NCBI GenBank assembly: GCA_009694045.1
Contig: SHVY01000005.1
Coordinates: 22,178 to 86,177, forward strand
DNA: 64,000 nucleotides
Direction: 5' to 3'
Origin: Alphaproteobacteria bacterium
GTDB taxonomy: Bacteria; Pseudomonadota; Alphaproteobacteria; SP197
Shown here: positions 20,574 to 33,400 of the stretch, piece by piece
Layout: every line of letters begins with the position of its first letter
Numbering within the stretch: position 1 is the stretch's first letter
Notes under the pieces: model-generated
Database searches by the model: none
What the model was told of the DNA's origin: nothing
What the model saw: the letters and a program-made list of their open reading frames with translations, nothing else
Program-made: the position numbers and the translations under genes

Positions 20574-21640
20574 TCAGTCCGCAGAAACTCGATCGGCTCG
20601 GCGGCCGCTACGCGGCGCTGAACACCAACATGGCCCAGGGCAACGTGTCGTCCGAGGACATGGTGCGGATGGCGAAGGAGTACGCCGAACTCACCCCCGT
20701 GATCGGCGCCATCAACGTCTGGCGCAAGTGCGCGGCCGAGGTCGCCGAGCTCGATGCCATGTTGGAAGGCGAGACGGATCCGGAGCTCGCGGCGCTGGCC
20801 CAGTCCGAGCGCCAGGACGCGGCCAGGCGCCTGCCCGAGCTGGAGCGCCAAGTGCAGGTTCTGCTTCTGCCGAAGGACGCGGCCGACGAGAAGAACGCGA
20901 TTCTCGAGGTGCGGGCCGGAACCGGTGGCGACGAGGCTTCGCTGTTCGCCGCGGAGCTGTTCCGCATGTACCAGCGCTATGCCGAACTGCGCGGCTGGAA
21001 GATCGAGATCATGCATTACAACGACACCGGTCTCGGCGGCCTCAAGGAAGGCCAGATGTCGATCCGCGGCCGCGACGTGTTCGCCCGGCTCAAGTTCGAA
21101 TCCGGTGTCCATCGCATCCAGCGCGTGCCGGTGACCGAATCGAGCGGGCGCATCCACACATCGGCGGCGACGGTCGCTGTGCTGCCGGAACCGGAGGAGA
21201 TCGACGTCAAGATCGACGAGAAGGATCTTCGGATCGACGTCTACCGCGCCTCGGGCCCCGGCGGCCAGTCGGTCAACACCACGGACAGCGCCGTGCGCAT
21301 CACCCACATTCCCTCGGGTCTCGTGGTGATCCAGCAGGACGAGAAGTCGCAGCACAAGAACCGGGCCAAGGCCTTGCGGGTCTTGCGCGCCCGGCTCTAC
21401 GAGGCGGAGCGGGCGGCGAAGGCGGCGGAGCGGGCGGCGGTGCGCAAGAGCCAGGTCGGCAGCGGCGACCGCTCCGAGCGCATCCGCACCTACAACGGGC
21501 CGCAAGGGCGGGTGACCGACCACCGGATCAACTTCACCCTCTACAAGTTGGAACGGGTGTTGAACGGGGAAGCCTTGGACGAGGTCGTCGACGCGCTGAT
21601 CGCCGACGACCAGGCGTCCCAGCTCGCGGACATCGATTGA
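20570..21640 (+). CDS. prfA: Peptide chain release factor 1
   Basis: Recognises UAA and UAG and triggers peptide release, 356 residues. The GGQ motif is in [20 protein letters not shown], and [11 protein letters not shown] and [15 protein letters not shown] are also present. It overlaps hemA by 4 bases and prmC by 4 bases, which makes a coupled hemA-prfA-prmC unit. The neighbour prmC methylates the GGQ glutamine of this protein. Confidence 0.97.
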   Translation: MISPQKLDRLGGRYAALNTNMAQGNVSSEDMVRMAKEYAELTPVIGAINVWRKCAAEVAELDAMLEGETDPELAALAQSERQDAARRLPELERQVQVLLLPKDAADEKNAILEVRAGTGGDEASLFAAELFRMYQRYAELRGWKIEIMHYNDTGLGGLKEGQMSIRGRDVFARLKFESGVHRIQRVPVTESSGRIHTSAATVAVLPEPEEIDVKIDEKDLRIDVYRASGPGGQSVNTTDSAVRITHIPSGLVVIQQDEKSQHKNRAKALRVLRARLYEAERAAKAAERAAVRKSQVGSGDRSERIRTYNGPQGRVTDHRINFTLYKLERVLNGEALDEVVDALIADDQASQLADID

Positions 21641-22524
21641 ACCCGACCATCGCACGCGCGCTGGGCGCCGCCGCCCGCACCCTCGGCAACGCCGGCGTCG
21701 AGGACCCCAGGCGCGACGCCCAGGTCCTGATCGGTCACGCGCTCGGCGTGGACCGGGCCGTCGTCGTCGGCCATCCCGAGCGCGCCATGAGCGACCACGA
21801 GGTCCGCGCGTTCGAGGCCCTGGTCGCGGGTCGGTCGCGCCGGATCCCCGTCGCGGTCCTGGTCGGGTCCCGCGAATTCTGGAGCCTATCGTTCCGGGTC
21901 ACCGCCGACACCCTGGTGCCACGGCCCGACAGCGAGACCGTGGTATCCGCCGTGCTCGACCGCGTCGACCGTCGCCTGGTTCGGCGGGTCCTCGACCTCG
22001 GCACCGGTACCGGCTGCCTCCTGCTAGCGCTGCTGCGCGAGCTGCCCGAGGCCTTCGGCGTCGGCGTCGACCGCTCGCCCGCGGCGGCCGCGGTCGCGGC
22101 GCTGAACGCGACGAACCTGGGGCTGGCCGGCCGGGCACGGTTCGTGGTCGGCGATTGGCACTCGGGGTTGCGCGGTCCGTTCGACGTGGTCGTCGCGAAC
22201 CCGCCCTACATCGCGACCGTTGCGATCGCGGACCTGGTGCCGGACGTGGCGCGACACGAACCGCGGATCGCATTGGATGGCGGCCCCGACGGCCTCGGTG
22301 CCTATCGCGCGATCTTGCCTGGACTCGGCCGGTTGCTTGCCCCGTCCGGGCTTGCGGTGCTCGAGGTGGGCCAGGGGCAAGCGTCCGCGGTCGCGGCGCT
22401 CGCGGGTGCCGACCTGTCCCTGGTCGGCGGCGACCGCGACCTTGCCGGGATGCAGCGCTGCATCGTCCTGAAGCCCGTCGAATCTTTGAAGAAAGGCCTT
22501 GGAAAGGTTGCCGAGGTACACTAG
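21637..22524 (+). CDS. prmC: Release factor glutamine methyltransferase
   Basis: SAM-dependent methylation of the GGQ glutamine of release factors, 295 residues. It has [18 protein letters not shown] for SAM binding and the substrate-glutamine motif ANPPYIAT. An N-terminal helical domain is present, with [14 protein letters not shown] and [14 protein letters not shown] at 21637 is preferred as the start because it overlaps the prfA stop (TTGA) and gives the expected length. The stop codon is a TAG inside CTAG. A 177-base gap without a recognised element follows. Confidence 0.92.
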   Translation: MNPTIARALGAAARTLGNAGVEDPRRDAQVLIGHALGVDRAVVVGHPERAMSDHEVRAFEALVAGRSRRIPVAVLVGSREFWSLSFRVTADTLVPRPDSETVVSAVLDRVDRRLVRRVLDLGTGTGCLLLALLRELPEAFGVGVDRSPAAAAVAALNATNLGLAGRARFVVGDWHSGLRGPFDVVVANPPYIATVAIADLVPDVARHEPRIALDGGPDGLGAYRAILPGLGRLLAPSGLAVLEVGQGQASAVAALAGADLSLVGGDRDLAGMQRCIVLKPVESLKKGLGKVAEVH

Positions 22525-22701
22525 CTTCAACCTAGAAACCCGTGTTCTCGTGCCCTTTGGCGGTTTGCTCGTTGTCGGGGGTCGGCCAGGTATGGCGACG
22601 CGAGGTGATACATCCGGATCCAAGGTGGGCAGCCCAAGGCGCGACGGGCGTGCCTAAGACGAATGACAGAATCGCGCACCAGCAAACCAAGCATGAATGA
22701 G

Positions 22702-23052
22702 ATGAGACCAGGTCCGAACCAAAAACGGTCACGCAATGGCCGAGGACACATGCGACGGCAGCACGGCGGCGGGGGATTCAACCGCAACCAAAGCCTCGAC
22801 AGCAGCGGCCCGGACGTCAAACTGCGTGGCACCGCGCACCAGATCTTCGAGCGTTATCAATTGCTTGCTCGAGATGCCCATTCCGCCGGCGATCGCATTG
22901 CCGAGGAGAATTACCTCCAGCATGCCGAGCACTACTATCGCATGATGGTCGCCGCGGGTGGCACGCCGCAGCCGCGCGGCAATGGCCAAATGGACGACGA
23001 AACGCAGCAAGCGGGCGAGTCCGAGGAATCGGCGCAGCCGCCGCAATCCTGA
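22702..23052 (+). CDS. DUF4167 domain protein
   Basis: A 116-residue basic, low-complexity protein of the alphaproteobacterial DUF4167 family. It opens with MRPGPNQKRSRNGRGH, followed by a Gly/Asn-rich stretch, then the conserved block GPDVKLRGTAHQIFERYQ and YLQHAEHYYRMM, and an acidic Gln-rich tail. The RNA-binding look of the N-terminus suggests a nucleic-acid or ribosome role, but no function is established to my knowledge. The start matches the family N-terminus; an ATG three codons upstream is equally possible. Its place between prmC and clpB is conserved in the class. Confidence 0.85.
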   Translation: MRPGPNQKRSRNGRGHMRRQHGGGGFNRNQSLDSSGPDVKLRGTAHQIFERYQLLARDAHSAGDRIAEENYLQHAEHYYRMMVAAGGTPQPRGNGQMDDETQQAGESEESAQPPQS

Positions 23053-23074
23053 CGGACCCTTGATTTTCCCCGGC

Positions 23075-23102
23075 CTTGTGTTGCTAAAACGCAACACCAT
23101 AT
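23075..23102 (+). promoter_or_regulatory. RpoH (sigma-32) heat-shock promoter of clpB
   Basis: CTTGTGT, a 13-base spacer and CACCATAT closely match the sigma-32 consensus CTTGAAA-N13/14-CCCCATNT. Predicted transcription would begin about 30 bases before the clpB ATG. The spacer also forms an inverted repeat, TGTTGC-TAAAAC-GCAACA, which could be incidental or an extra control element. ClpB is a classic heat-shock protein, which supports the call. Confidence 0.65.
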
Positions 23103-23138
23103 GGCTGTCAGGGTCTTGTTTGAGCCAGGGAACCGATC

Positions 23139-25730
23139 ATGGATCTGGAACGCTTTTCCGAGCGGTCGCGGGGTTTTCTCCTTTCATCGCAAGGTCTTGC
23201 CCAGCGGAGCGGGCATCAGCGGCTGACCCCAGAGCACGTCCTTAAGGTCCTGCTGGACGACAAGGAGGGCCTCGCGGCCGGGCTCCTGCGGCGCAGTGGC
23301 GCCCACCCCGACAAGGCGCTCGCCGCCGTCGACGCGGAACTCGCGCGGCTCCCCCGGGTCGAGGGCTCCGGGGCCGGCCAAGTCTATTTCGCGCCCGAGA
23401 CGGCGCGCTTCCTCGAAGCGGCCCGTACCCTCGCGGACAAGGCGGGCGATGGGTTCGTCACCGCCGAACGCCTGCTGCTCGCCCTGGCCTTGGCGACGGG
23501 CACCCTGGCGGCGCGCATCCTGGCCGATGCCGGCGCGACACCCCAGACCCTGAACGCCGCGATCGAAGATATCCGCAAGGGCCGTACCGCCGATTCGGCC
23601 ACGGCTGAGGAAGGCTACGACGCCCTCAAGAAATACGCCCGCGACATCACCCAGCTCGCCCGCGACGGCAAGCTCGATCCGGTCATCGGCCGCGACGAGG
23701 AAATCCGCCGGACGATCCAGGTCCTGTCGCGGCGGACCAAGAACAACCCGGTCCTGATCGGCGAACCCGGTGTCGGCAAGACCGCCATCGTCGAGGGTCT
23801 GGCCCAGCGCATCGTCAACGGCGACGTGCCCGAATCGTTGCGCGACAAGCGGCTGCTGGCCCTCGATCTCGGTGCCCTGGTCGCCGGCGCCAAGTTCCGC
23901 GGCGAGTTCGAGGAGCGCCTGAAGGCGGTCCTCACCGAGGTGACGCAAGCGGCCGGCGAGATCGTCCTGTTCATCGACGAGATGCATACCCTGGTCGGCG
24001 CCGGCAAGGCGGAAGGCGCCATGGACGCCTCCAACCTGCTGAAGCCGGCGCTCGCCCGGGGCGAGTTGCATTGCGTCGGCGCGACGACCCTCGACGAGTA
24101 CCGCAAGCATGTGGAGAAGGACGCGGCGCTCGCCCGCCGCTTCCAGTCGGTGTTCGTGGCCGAGCCCTCGGTCGAGGACACGATCTCGATCCTGCGCGGA
24201 CTCAAGGAGAAGTACGAGCTGCACCACGGCGTGCGCATCACCGACGGGGCGATCGTCGCCGCCGCGACCCTGTCGCACCGCTACATCACCGACCGGTTCC
24301 TGCCGGACAAGGCGATCGATCTGGTGGACGAGGCTGCGAGCCGGCTGCGCATCGCGATCGATTCCAAGCCCGAGGCGATCGACGAGCTGGACCGGCGCGT
24401 GATCCAACTCAAGATCGAGCGCGAGGCGTTGAAGAAGGAGAGCGATCCGGCCTCGCGGGAGCGGCTCGCGAAGCTCGAGGTCGAACTTACCGAGCTCGAG
24501 GGGAGTTCGCGCGAGCTCACGTCGCGGTGGAAGCAGGAGAAGGCCGAGCTGACCAAGGGCCAGAAGGTCAACGAGGAGCTGGAAGCGGCCCGCCACGAGC
24601 TTGACGTCGTGCAGCGCAAGGGCGACCTCGCGCGGGCCGGCGAACTGCTCTACGGCGTGATTCCCGCTCTCGAGCGGCGGTTGGGCTCCGCCGAAGGCGA
24701 CGCTCACCGCATGCTGAAGGAGAACGTGACCGGCGAGGACATCGCCGCGATCGTCTCGCGCTGGACCGGAATTCCGGTCGACAAGATGCTGGCGGGCGAA
24801 CGCGAGAAGCTCTTGCGCATGGAGAATGTCCTGGGCGATCGGGTGGTCGGCCAGGCGGAGGCGGTGGTGGCGGTGAGTAACGCCGTGCGGCGCGCGCGCG
24901 CGGGCCTCCAGGATCCCAACCGGCCGATCGGTTCGTTCCTGTTCCTCGGCCCCACGGGCGTCGGCAAGACCGAGTTGGTGAAGACCCTGGCCGCGTTCCT
25001 GTTCGACGACGAGGCCGCCATGGTCCGCGTCGACATGTCGGAGTTCATGGAAAAGCATTCGGTCGCCCGGCTGATCGGGGCGCCCCCCGGCTACGTCGGC
25101 TACGAGGAGGGCGGCGCGCTTACCGAGGCGGTGCGGCGTCGGCCCTACCAGGTGGTGTTGTTCGACGAAGTCGAGAAGGCGCACCCGGACGTGTTCAACG
25201 TGCTCCTGCAGGTGCTGGACGACGGCCGGCTGACCGATGGCCAGGGCCGCACCGTGGATTTCAAGAACACTCTCATCGTCATGACGTCGAATTTGGGGTC
25301 CGAGGTCCTGGCGGCGCAGCCGGACGGGGCCGACGTCACCCTGGTCCGCGATCAGGTTATGGCGGTCGTTCGGGGTGCCTTCCGACCCGAATTCCTCAAC
25401 CGACTGGACGAGGTGATCCTGTTCCATCGCCTCGCGCGGAGCCACATGGACCGCATCGTCGAGATCCAGATGGCGCGGCTGGCCAAGCTGCTGGTCGACC
25501 GCAAGATCTCCGTCCGGCTCGACGACAAGGCCCGCGCCTGGCTCGCCGACGCCGGGTACGATCCGGTCTACGGGGCCCGTCCGCTCAAGCGCGTGATCCA
25601 GCGCAGCCTGCAGAACCCGCTGGCCGGGATGATCCTGGAAGGCACGGTCAAGGACGGCGACACGGTCGCCGTGACCGCCAGCCCGCTTGGCCTAATCATC
25701 AACGGCCAGGCGATCGCCGAGGCGGCCTAG
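23139..25730 (+). CDS. clpB: ATP-dependent disaggregase ClpB
   Basis: Hexameric AAA+ chaperone that pulls apart protein aggregates with DnaK, 863 residues. The N-terminal Clp repeat domain is followed by AAA1 (Walker A GEPGVGKT near 207, Walker B LFIDEMHT). A coiled-coil middle domain lies at about 400-530, rich in Glu, Lys and Leu. AAA2 has GPTGVGKTE near 605, [15 protein letters not shown] and the C-terminal [13 protein letters not shown]. Full length and intact. It is driven by the sigma-32-like promoter just upstream and converges with the glutamine-synthetase-family gene, overlapping it by 4 bases. Confidence 0.97.
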   Translation: MDLERFSERSRGFLLSSQGLAQRSGHQRLTPEHVLKVLLDDKEGLAAGLLRRSGAHPDKALAAVDAELARLPRVEGSGAGQVYFAPETARFLEAARTLADKAGDGFVTAERLLLALALATGTLAARILADAGATPQTLNAAIEDIRKGRTADSATAEEGYDALKKYARDITQLARDGKLDPVIGRDEEIRRTIQVLSRRTKNNPVLIGEPGVGKTAIVEGLAQRIVNGDVPESLRDKRLLALDLGALVAGAKFRGEFEERLKAVLTEVTQAAGEIVLFIDEMHTLVGAGKAEGAMDASNLLKPALARGELHCVGATTLDEYRKHVEKDAALARRFQSVFVAEPSVEDTISILRGLKEKYELHHGVRITDGAIVAAATLSHRYITDRFLPDKAIDLVDEAASRLRIAIDSKPEAIDELDRRVIQLKIEREALKKESDPASRERLAKLEVELTELEGSSRELTSRWKQEKAELTKGQKVNEELEAARHELDVVQRKGDLARAGELLYGVIPALERRLGSAEGDAHRMLKENVTGEDIAAIVSRWTGIPVDKMLAGEREKLLRMENVLGDRVVGQAEAVVAVSNAVRRARAGLQDPNRPIGSFLFLGPTGVGKTELVKTLAAFLFDDEAAMVRVDMSEFMEKHSVARLIGAPPGYVGYEEGGALTEAVRRRPYQVVLFDEVEKAHPDVFNVLLQVLDDGRLTDGQGRTVDFKNTLIVMTSNLGSEVLAAQPDGADVTLVRDQVMAVVRGAFRPEFLNRLDEVILFHRLARSHMDRIVEIQMARLAKLLVDRKISVRLDDKARAWLADAGYDPVYGARPLKRVIQRSLQNPLAGMILEGTVKDGDTVAVTASPLGLIINGQAIAEAA

Positions 25731-27091
25731 ATCAGCTTCAGGTACCAGTCGTACTCGGACGGAGTAATGCGGGCATTGAAGTCGGAGAGTTCGCTGCGCT
25801 TGCACAAACCGAATACGCGCCAGTAATCCGGCCCGAACGCCGGCGGCAGAACTGTCGCGCCGTCGTGGGCCCGCAAGGCATCGAGCCAGGTCGCCGGCAG
25901 CGAAGCCGGCACCTGGTCATAGACGTTGCCGATCATCGCCGGGCCCGGGTCGATCCGCCGCGCGAGCCCGTGCAGCGCCCCGGCGAGCACGGCCGCGACC
26001 ACCAGATAGGAGTTGGCGTCCGCCCCGGCCACGCGATGCTCGAGCCGCGTCGCGGCGCCGCGACCGGCCGGCACGCGGAGCGCGACCGTGCGATTGTTGT
26101 AGCCCCAGGTCGGAGCCATCGGCACCCAGGCTCCGGGTCGGATGCGACGGTAGGAGTTGGCGTTCGGCGCGAACACCGCCATCGCTTCCGCCATCGTCGC
26201 CATCAACCCGCCGATCGCGTGGCGCAGGGCCGGGCTGCCGGTCTCCCCTTCGTCGAAGATGTTGTGCCCGTCGCGATCCCACAGGCTCAGGTGGATGTGG
26301 GTGCCGTTGCCGGGAAGATCGATGAAGGGTTTCGCCATGAAGGTCGCCAGCATGCCGTGGCTCTCGGCGCTGCCCTTGATGACGCGTTTCAAGAGGACCG
26401 CGTGGTCGGCCGCCTTCAGGGGATCGTCGACGTGCTTCAGGTTGATCTCGTACTGGCCCGGCGAATACTCCGACACCACCACATCGGCCGGAATGTCGTG
26501 CAGCGCGCAGCCGCTGGCGACCGCGTCGAGGAACGGCGCGATCGCGTCCAGCTCCTCCAGGCTGTAGACCTGGGTCTCCGTGGGACGTTTTCCCGCCGCG
26601 GCTGCTTGCCGGATGCCACCATCGGACGTGCGTTGCGGGTCCAGCAGGTAGAACTCCAGCTCGACCGCGACGACCGGCGTGAGGCCCAGGTTCGTGAAAC
26701 CCTTGGCCACGTTCGCCAAGAGCACACGGGGGTCATAGGGAAACGGCGTGCCGTCTAGCCCGGCCATCGTCATCAGGACCTGGGCACGGGGGCTCGGTGC
26801 CCAGGGGATCGGTTTCAGGGTGCCGGTGACGGGATGGATCGGATAGTCGGGGTCGCCGTCCTCGGGCCCCATCCCCGTGCCCCGGACATTGTTGCCGCGT
26901 ACGTCCATGACGAAGGTGGAGCCCGGCAGCACCATGCCCCCACCCAGCACCCGCGGCAGCGCCTCGATCGCCAGGCGCTTGCCGCGCGGCACGCCGCACA
27001 TATCGACGATCAGCGCATCGACCACCCGGATGTCGCGGTACTGGTCACGGAACGCGCTGGCAGCCGCGTTCGCCGCCTCTGGCGTCATCAA
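25727..27091 (-). CDS. Glutamine synthetase-family protein (gamma-glutamylpolyamine synthetase-like)
   Basis: ATP-dependent amide ligase of the glutamine synthetase fold, 454 residues. Metal and nucleotide motifs include [11 protein letters not shown], the glutamate-binding [23 protein letters not shown] and [16 protein letters not shown]. The closest known groups by pattern are PuuA/GlnT-like enzymes, which attach glutamate to putrescine or other amines rather than ammonia. The adenylylation-site region of true GlnA is not evident. No putrescine-catabolic partner genes are adjacent, so the substrate is open. trxA lies upstream on the same strand. Confidence 0.85.
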   Translation of the reverse strand: MMTPEAANAAASAFRDQYRDIRVVDALIVDMCGVPRGKRLAIEALPRVLGGGMVLPGSTFVMDVRGNNVRGTGMGPEDGDPDYPIHPVTGTLKPIPWAPSPRAQVLMTMAGLDGTPFPYDPRVLLANVAKGFTNLGLTPVVAVELEFYLLDPQRTSDGGIRQAAAAGKRPTETQVYSLEELDAIAPFLDAVASGCALHDIPADVVVSEYSPGQYEINLKHVDDPLKAADHAVLLKRVIKGSAESHGMLATFMAKPFIDLPGNGTHIHLSLWDRDGHNIFDEGETGSPALRHAIGGLMATMAEAMAVFAPNANSYRRIRPGAWVPMAPTWGYNNRTVALRVPAGRGAATRLEHRVAGADANSYLVVAAVLAGALHGLARRIDPGPAMIGNVYDQVPASLPATWLDALRAHDGATVLPPAFGPDYWRVFGLCKRSELSDFNARITPSEYDWYLKLI

Positions 27092-27104
27092 CCGACGGTC
27101 ACGC

Positions 27105-27425
27105 TCAGATGACCGAGTCCACCCACTCGTAGAGCTTGTTCTTGGCCAGGGCTCCGACCTTGGTCGCGGTCAACTGGCCACCCTTGAAGACCATGAGGGT
27201 CGGGATGCCGCGCACGCCATAGCGGCCGGGGGTCTGCTGGTTGTTGTCGATGTTGACCTTGACCACCTCGATCTTGCCGGTGCGGTCGTTCGACAGATCC
27301 TCGAGCGCGGGCGCGATCGCCTTGCATGGTCCGCACCACTCCGCCCAGAAGTCCACCAGCACCGGGCCGGATGCCTTCAGGACGTCCTGCTCGAAGGAAG
27401 CGTCGCTTACGTGCTTGATGGTCAT
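27105..27425 (-). CDS. trxA: Thioredoxin
   Basis: Small cytosolic disulfide reductase with the active site FWAEWCGPCKAIAP and the cis-proline in RGIPTLMVFKGG, 106 residues. The second of two in-frame ATGs is chosen as the start: GGAG lies directly against the first ATG but six bases before the second, the right spacing. It follows the addBA frame on the same strand after 72 bases, as in other alphaproteobacteria where addA is followed by trxA. Confidence 0.96.
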   Translation of the reverse strand: MTIKHVSDASFEQDVLKASGPVLVDFWAEWCGPCKAIAPALEDLSNDRTGKIEVVKVNIDNNQQTPGRYGVRGIPTLMVFKGGQLTATKVGALAKNKLYEWVDSVI

Positions 27426-27497
27426 GCACATCTCCTATTCGCGCCGACATCTCGGCACCTACGTCGCTTTGAAACGTAGGGAACCGTCACCGCAGCG

Positions 27498-30400
27498 TCA
27501 AGGCGCGTGGCCGTCGAGCAGATCGTCGGTCAGGAGCATCCAGCGCAGGCCTTCGGTCCACAGCAGCGCGCAGGTCACGCGATGGTCCGGGAACACCAGA
27601 CGAAGCACCGCGCGATAGGAGGCCATCTGCCGCAGATAGGCGCGCGGCGTGTCGGCGGCGCGGGCAGGGGGTGCCCGCTCCGACTTGAAATCGACGATGG
27701 TCACCCGATCCGGCGACACGACCAGCCGGTCGACCTGGCCGGATACGAGGTGACGTCCCACCTGGCCGACGATCGGGACCTCGGCCCGGGACCCATCGGC
27801 GAACAGGTGGGCGAGTTCGGGATCGTCCAACACCGCCGCGACGTCGCGCGCCAGCTTCGCGCTCGCCGCCGCGGTCAGGGTCGGCGCCTCGCGCCGGACG
27901 ATCCGCCGGGCGAGCCCGGGCCGCCGCGCGGGTGGGACCCCGGCCAGCAGCTCCAGCAGCCGATGCAGCAGGCGGCCGCGCTGGCGGGCGACGAGGCCGG
28001 CATCGGCCGGCGTGCGTCCGGGCGGCTCCGGCACGTCGGGCCGCGACGGCGCCAGCGGCGTCGGGACGGGCGGCTCCGGCTGCGGGTTCACCCCGAGCGC
28101 ACTCCGATCCTTCCCCACCACGTCCTGGGGCGTGACTGGAACGGGGCACGCCTCGGCCGGCGCGGACTGCTCGTTGGCAAGGCGAAGCCCGGTCCCGTCC
28201 CAACGGTCGAACGCGAACGGTTCCGCCTTCCCCTCCAAGGCATCGCGCACCAGCCCGTACCAACATCCCGCGGTAAGCCTCGATCCGGTGGCCCAACCAC
28301 CGACATAGAGGCGATCCTCGGCCCGGGTCAGCGCCACGTACAACAGGCGGCGGTACTCGGCCAACTCGCGCTTCCGCTCGGCGTCCCGGGCGTCGCGCAG
28401 AAGGGGGGCGGCAAGGGCCGCGCGTCCCGACCACAGCGGCAGGCGGCCGTCCCGTCCGGCCCAAGCGAAACCACCGACGCGGACCGAGGGAACGTAGGTC
28501 GTGTCCGGCAGGAAAACGATGGGCCGCTGCAGACCCTTCGCGCCATGGACCGTGATCACCTGAACCTCTTCGCGCCCGTGCTCCGGATCGCGCTTCACTT
28601 CGGCATCGCCGGCCTCGAACCAATGCAGGAACGACTCGAGGGACGGGATATGGCGCTGTTCGTGGTGCAGGGCGAGCGACAGAAACTCGTCGATCGGGTC
28701 CTCGGCCTCGGGTCCGAGCCGCGCCAGGATCGCCGACCGCCCGCTGGTCGCGGGCGCGGCCGCGGTACCGTTCAGGACTTCCGAGTACAGGCCGAAGGGC
28801 GTGGCGTAATCGACCCGCTGCAGGAGCCGGTTCAGATAGCGGTATGCGGCCTCGGCCTCCGGGATCGCGGCGCGGCCCAGGGCCTGCCACAGGGTCACTC
28901 CGGGTGCTCGGCCATGGGCGACCAGGAACAGCGCGTCCTCGGTCAACCCCAGGAAGGGACCCTTGAGCACCGCCGCCAGGGTCAGATCGTCCTCGGGCAA
29001 CAGCAAGACGCGGCCCAGGGCCACCAGATCCCGGACGGCCAGCGGTTCCGCGAGCCGAACCCGATCCGCCCCCGCCACCGGGACGTCCCGGCGCTGCAAC
29101 GCGCGCACGACTTGGGCGAGGAACGGATCGCGCCTCTGCACCAGCACCAGCACGTCGCTTGGCCGAATCGGCCGATCGCGCGACGGCAGGCGCTCCTGGC
29201 TGGCGATCATCGCCTCGATCGTCGTGGCGACGTGGTCGGCCAGGCGCCCGATCGGCTCGTCCGGTTCCAGGTAGTCGCGTGCCGGTGACCAGGGGCTCGC
29301 CGGCTCGCCCTTGGAGGCCGCGACCAGGGGCCAAATCTCGACGAGGCCGGCCTGGCCCACCCGTTCGACCTCATGGCGGATTTCCTGGTCCGGCGGCGCC
29401 ACGCCATCGCGGGCCGCGGCGGCCGCGAACACCGCGTCGACCGCCGCGAGCACCGAGGTTGTCGAACGAAAGGAACGCTCCAGGGGGCGTTCCAACCAGT
29501 GGACCCCGGCAGCGCGGGCGCGACCGCCAAGTTCGGCCCGGACCCTGACCAGGTTGTCCAGATTGGCCCCCTGGAAGCTGAAGATCGATTGCTTCTCGTC
29601 CCCCACCACGAACAGCGTCCGCGCCCCGGGTGCCGCGCCCTCGCCGGCGAAGAACTCATCCACCAGGGCCATGATCAAACGCCACTGGGCCGGGCTGGTG
29701 TCCTGAGCCTCGTCGACCAGGATGTGGTCCAAGCCGCCGTCGAGCTTGAACAGAACCCAGGGCGCCTGGCCGGACCGCGTCACCAGCGCGGCGGCGGCGA
29801 TCACCAGGTCCTCGTAGTCCAGCAGACCGCGGGCCGCCTTGGTTCGCTGATAGCTGTCGATGAGGGCGTGGCTCAGGCGGACGAGCGCGGTGGTCGCGTC
29901 CGCGGTGGTGACGCGGGCCCGGGATTCCAGGTAGTCGAGGCACCGTTCCGCCTCGCGCTGCAGGGTAGCGATCGTCCCCGGGTTGGCCTGCTCCACCGGT
30001 TTGGTGGCGAGCCGGGCCCTGATGCCGCCGTCGTCGGTGATGAAGATTCCGACATAGTCGGCATGGGTGTCGGCCCGCCGCGCCGGTTCAAGTCGCAGCC
30101 AGGAGAGGATCGCCTCGCCGCGCTCCCGGTCGGTCTTGGACTCACCCGCCAGGGCCAGGGCGTGGGCAGCGGCGCGCAGGGAGGTGTCGTCGACGGCCGC
30201 GACCGCGGCGGCGATCAGTGCATCGGGCGATTCCCCCGGGCCAACTCTCAACTCGCGACGGACCGCGACCTGTAAGCGGTCAAGACCGCCGTGGTGACTC
30301 AGGGCCTCCTGAATGCGGGCGCGATCGCCGAGTATGTCATCAACCAGTCGCGCGAAGACGACGTCACCGGCGTACCGCGCGACGGTTGCCACGGTGTCGG

Positions 30401-33400
30401 CGAGCGGGCCGTCGGCGCCGGCTGCGAGAACCGCGTCGCGCGCCTCGATCCGGGCCTCGGCGGCGCTGCGCTCGTCCATCACGTCGAATCCGGGGGCGAT
30501 GCCCGCCTCCAGGGGAAAGCGCCCCAGCAAGGCCTGGCAGAACCCGTGGATGGTCATGATCCGCAACCCGCCCGGCGCTTCGATGGTCGCGGCGAACAGC
30601 CGGCGCGCCCGATCCAGCGTGGCGCCATCGGCGGGCACGCCGGTCAGCTCGTGCAACGCCGCGGCCAGGTCCCCCCCGGGCGCCGTCGTCCAGGCCGCGA
30701 GTTGCCGTTCGATCCGCGTCGCCATCTCGGCCGCGGCGGCCTTGGTGAAGGTGAGGCACAGCACCTTCTCGGGCGCGGCACCGCCAAGCAACAACCGCAG
30801 GACACGATCGGTCAGGACCTTGGTCTTGCCGGTTCCCGCCGAGGCGGCGACCCAGGCCGAGGTGTCGGGATCGGACAGGGCCCGCTGTTCCGGGCGGGAC
30901 TCCGAAGCGCTGCGCGTCACGCTCCGTGCGACGGGCCGGAAGGGCGGTAGCACGGAACCGTCCCGCAGCCACTCCTCGCGGCGCTCCAGATGGTCGAAGT
31001 CGTTGAAGGCCGGCAGCAGATCGGGGCGCGGGCACGCGAGGTAGGGCATGGCCGGGTCATCGAAGGCGGCGACGAGATCGGCGAGGCCAGCCATGGCGCC
31101 CTCGGGTCCTGGCCCATCGGCCGTGGCCATCGCCGTGATGGCTCCGGCTGGATCCGCTCCGCGCAGCGACCAGTAGGCGATGGTCGATACCCGGCAGGGT
31201 TCCAACGCGGCGAATCCGCCCCCCATCGCGATCGCCGCCTCGAGGGGAAGCTGCGGGGCGGTCCCGGACCGCACGTCCTTCTGGCTGGGGACGCGGCCGG
31301 TCTTGTAGTCGATGATGGTCACGGTACCGTCGCGCGCGACGTCCACGCGATCCGCCTTGGCGGTCACGGTGAAGCCTCCGGCCGGCGCCGGCATCTCGAG
31401 GCTGCCGCGGACTTCCGTCAGGCTTCGCCGCAGACCGGGTCGCCGCTCCGCCTCCTCGGCAACGAACCACGCGGCGATGCGTTCGAATCGCGGCCACCAG
31501 AACGCGCGCAGGACGGGATGGGCTAGGGCGTCCCTAGCGATCTCGCCGCCGATCGCGATCAGTTTCGCGACCGCGTCCTTGGGCATCTCGTCCGGGAATT
31601 CCTTGGCGAAGCGATCCAGGGCCTGGTGCACGAACGTCCCGCACTCGGCCGCATCCGGGTCGGGATCGAGGGGCTCGAGCCTCGCCAAGCCGAGGGCCCA
31701 GCGGGCGTAGATCGCATAGGGGTCCCGCAGCCACTGCTCGATCTGGGTGACCGACAGCTTGCGCGGCCGCGCGGCGAGCGGCGGCATCGGTCTGGGCCGC
31801 GGCATCGGCGTGATCCGGCTGGGGCGGTCGAGATTGGCGCGCGACGTCAGCCAGCTATCCGCCTCCCAATCCAGCCGGTAGCGCGATTCGCGCGCCTTGA
31901 GCATGGTCTCCAGCCTGACGAGATAACGGGCCGGGACGGTCGGCGCTCCATCGACCCTGGCGGCGCGGGTCATCATCACCTCGGGGGCTGCCGCGCCCTG
32001 GACGAAGTCATGGGCCGCCTGGCCGATCCGACGTTCGCGCGACGGCAGTCCGAAGGCTGCGCGCATGGGCCGGCTGAGCCAGGGATCGCGGGTCGGCTCG
32101 GGCGGCCAGCTGCCCTCGTTGAGGTCGCCGAGGATCATTACGTCGGCCCGCTGCAGGCGCGCCTCCAAGGGGCCCCAGATCGCCAGCCGAGGGTGGGCGC
32201 CGTAGCGCGGCCGCACGGCGGCACCCGACAGCAAGATGTCGAGTACCGTCGCGTAGTCAGCGCCCGCGAGATTGGGGGCGGCGTCGGCGGCCTCGATCGC
32301 CTCCGCCAGAAGGTCGGCGGCGACCACGCCGGAATCCTGGGACCACAGGCGTTCGGCACCAGCTTCGAGGTCGGTGGCCGCGAGCCATTCGGCGAAACGC
32401 ACGTGCTCCCGCACCAGATCGGCAAGCTTGACCCGTTTGCGGACGGTGACGCGCAGGAACGCCGCCGCGGCCTTGGCGAGGTCCCTCAGCCAGCCGCGCA
32501 GGTCCGCCGGAGCCGCGCGGGCCAGGCCGGAGAAGCCCGGTCCCGGCCGCGTTCCGCGAAGGACCGTGAGTTCGAGCCGCCGCACCCGTCCGCGAAAGGC
32601 GCCGGGCGCCAGACCGCCGGCCGCCAGCGGATGCTTGAACGCCGCCAGCACCGCAAGCGGGGCCGCGTCGGTGCGAGCGAGGTCGGCGGTGAGGCGGAGG
32701 AAGGCGCCGGCGGGGGTGACCGCGAGGGGCCGGCCGGCGGAATCGTCGACCGTGATCCCCCACCGCGACAGCTCGGCGGAGACCCGTTCGGCCAGGGTCC
32801 GGTCCCGGGTCACCAGGGCGGCGGTAAGACCCGGAGTATCCAGGACAATTCGCATCCGCGCAGCGATCACCCCGGCCTCCGCCTGGGGCGAGGGACAATC
32901 GACCCGGAGCAGATTCAGGGTCGCGCTGGGGTCCACCTTGCGCCCGTCGCGCCAGGCCGCGACGGTCTCCGGCGGCCGCAGAGCATCGCCGAGCAGGGCC
33001 TCGCGGGTGCCGAGCTCGGTCGAAGGAACGCCGAACAAGACCGGCCAGGGCCGAACATCGGCCCGCGCGAGCCCGAGATGGTCGAGCAGCCGTTTCAGCC
33101 CGGCCTGGGGGTGGGTGTCGCCGATCGCGTCCCACGTCGCCGCATCTGCCCCCTGGTCGAGGCCGGGCAGCACCACCTCGCCCGTCGGCATCCGGGCGAT
33201 GACGGCAAGCAGGTCGGCGGTCGCCGGGATGCTGCCGGTCGACCCGGCGGCGATGACCGGATCGGCCGGTGGCGCCGCCCGCCAGCGCGACGCCAGCGAG
33301 GCCAACAGCCGGTTGCGCCGATCGGCGGGATCGATCCGCCCTTCGGCCGCGAGGATGCGGGGCCAATGGTCGGTGGCGATCGCGAGGAAGCGGAGCGTGG

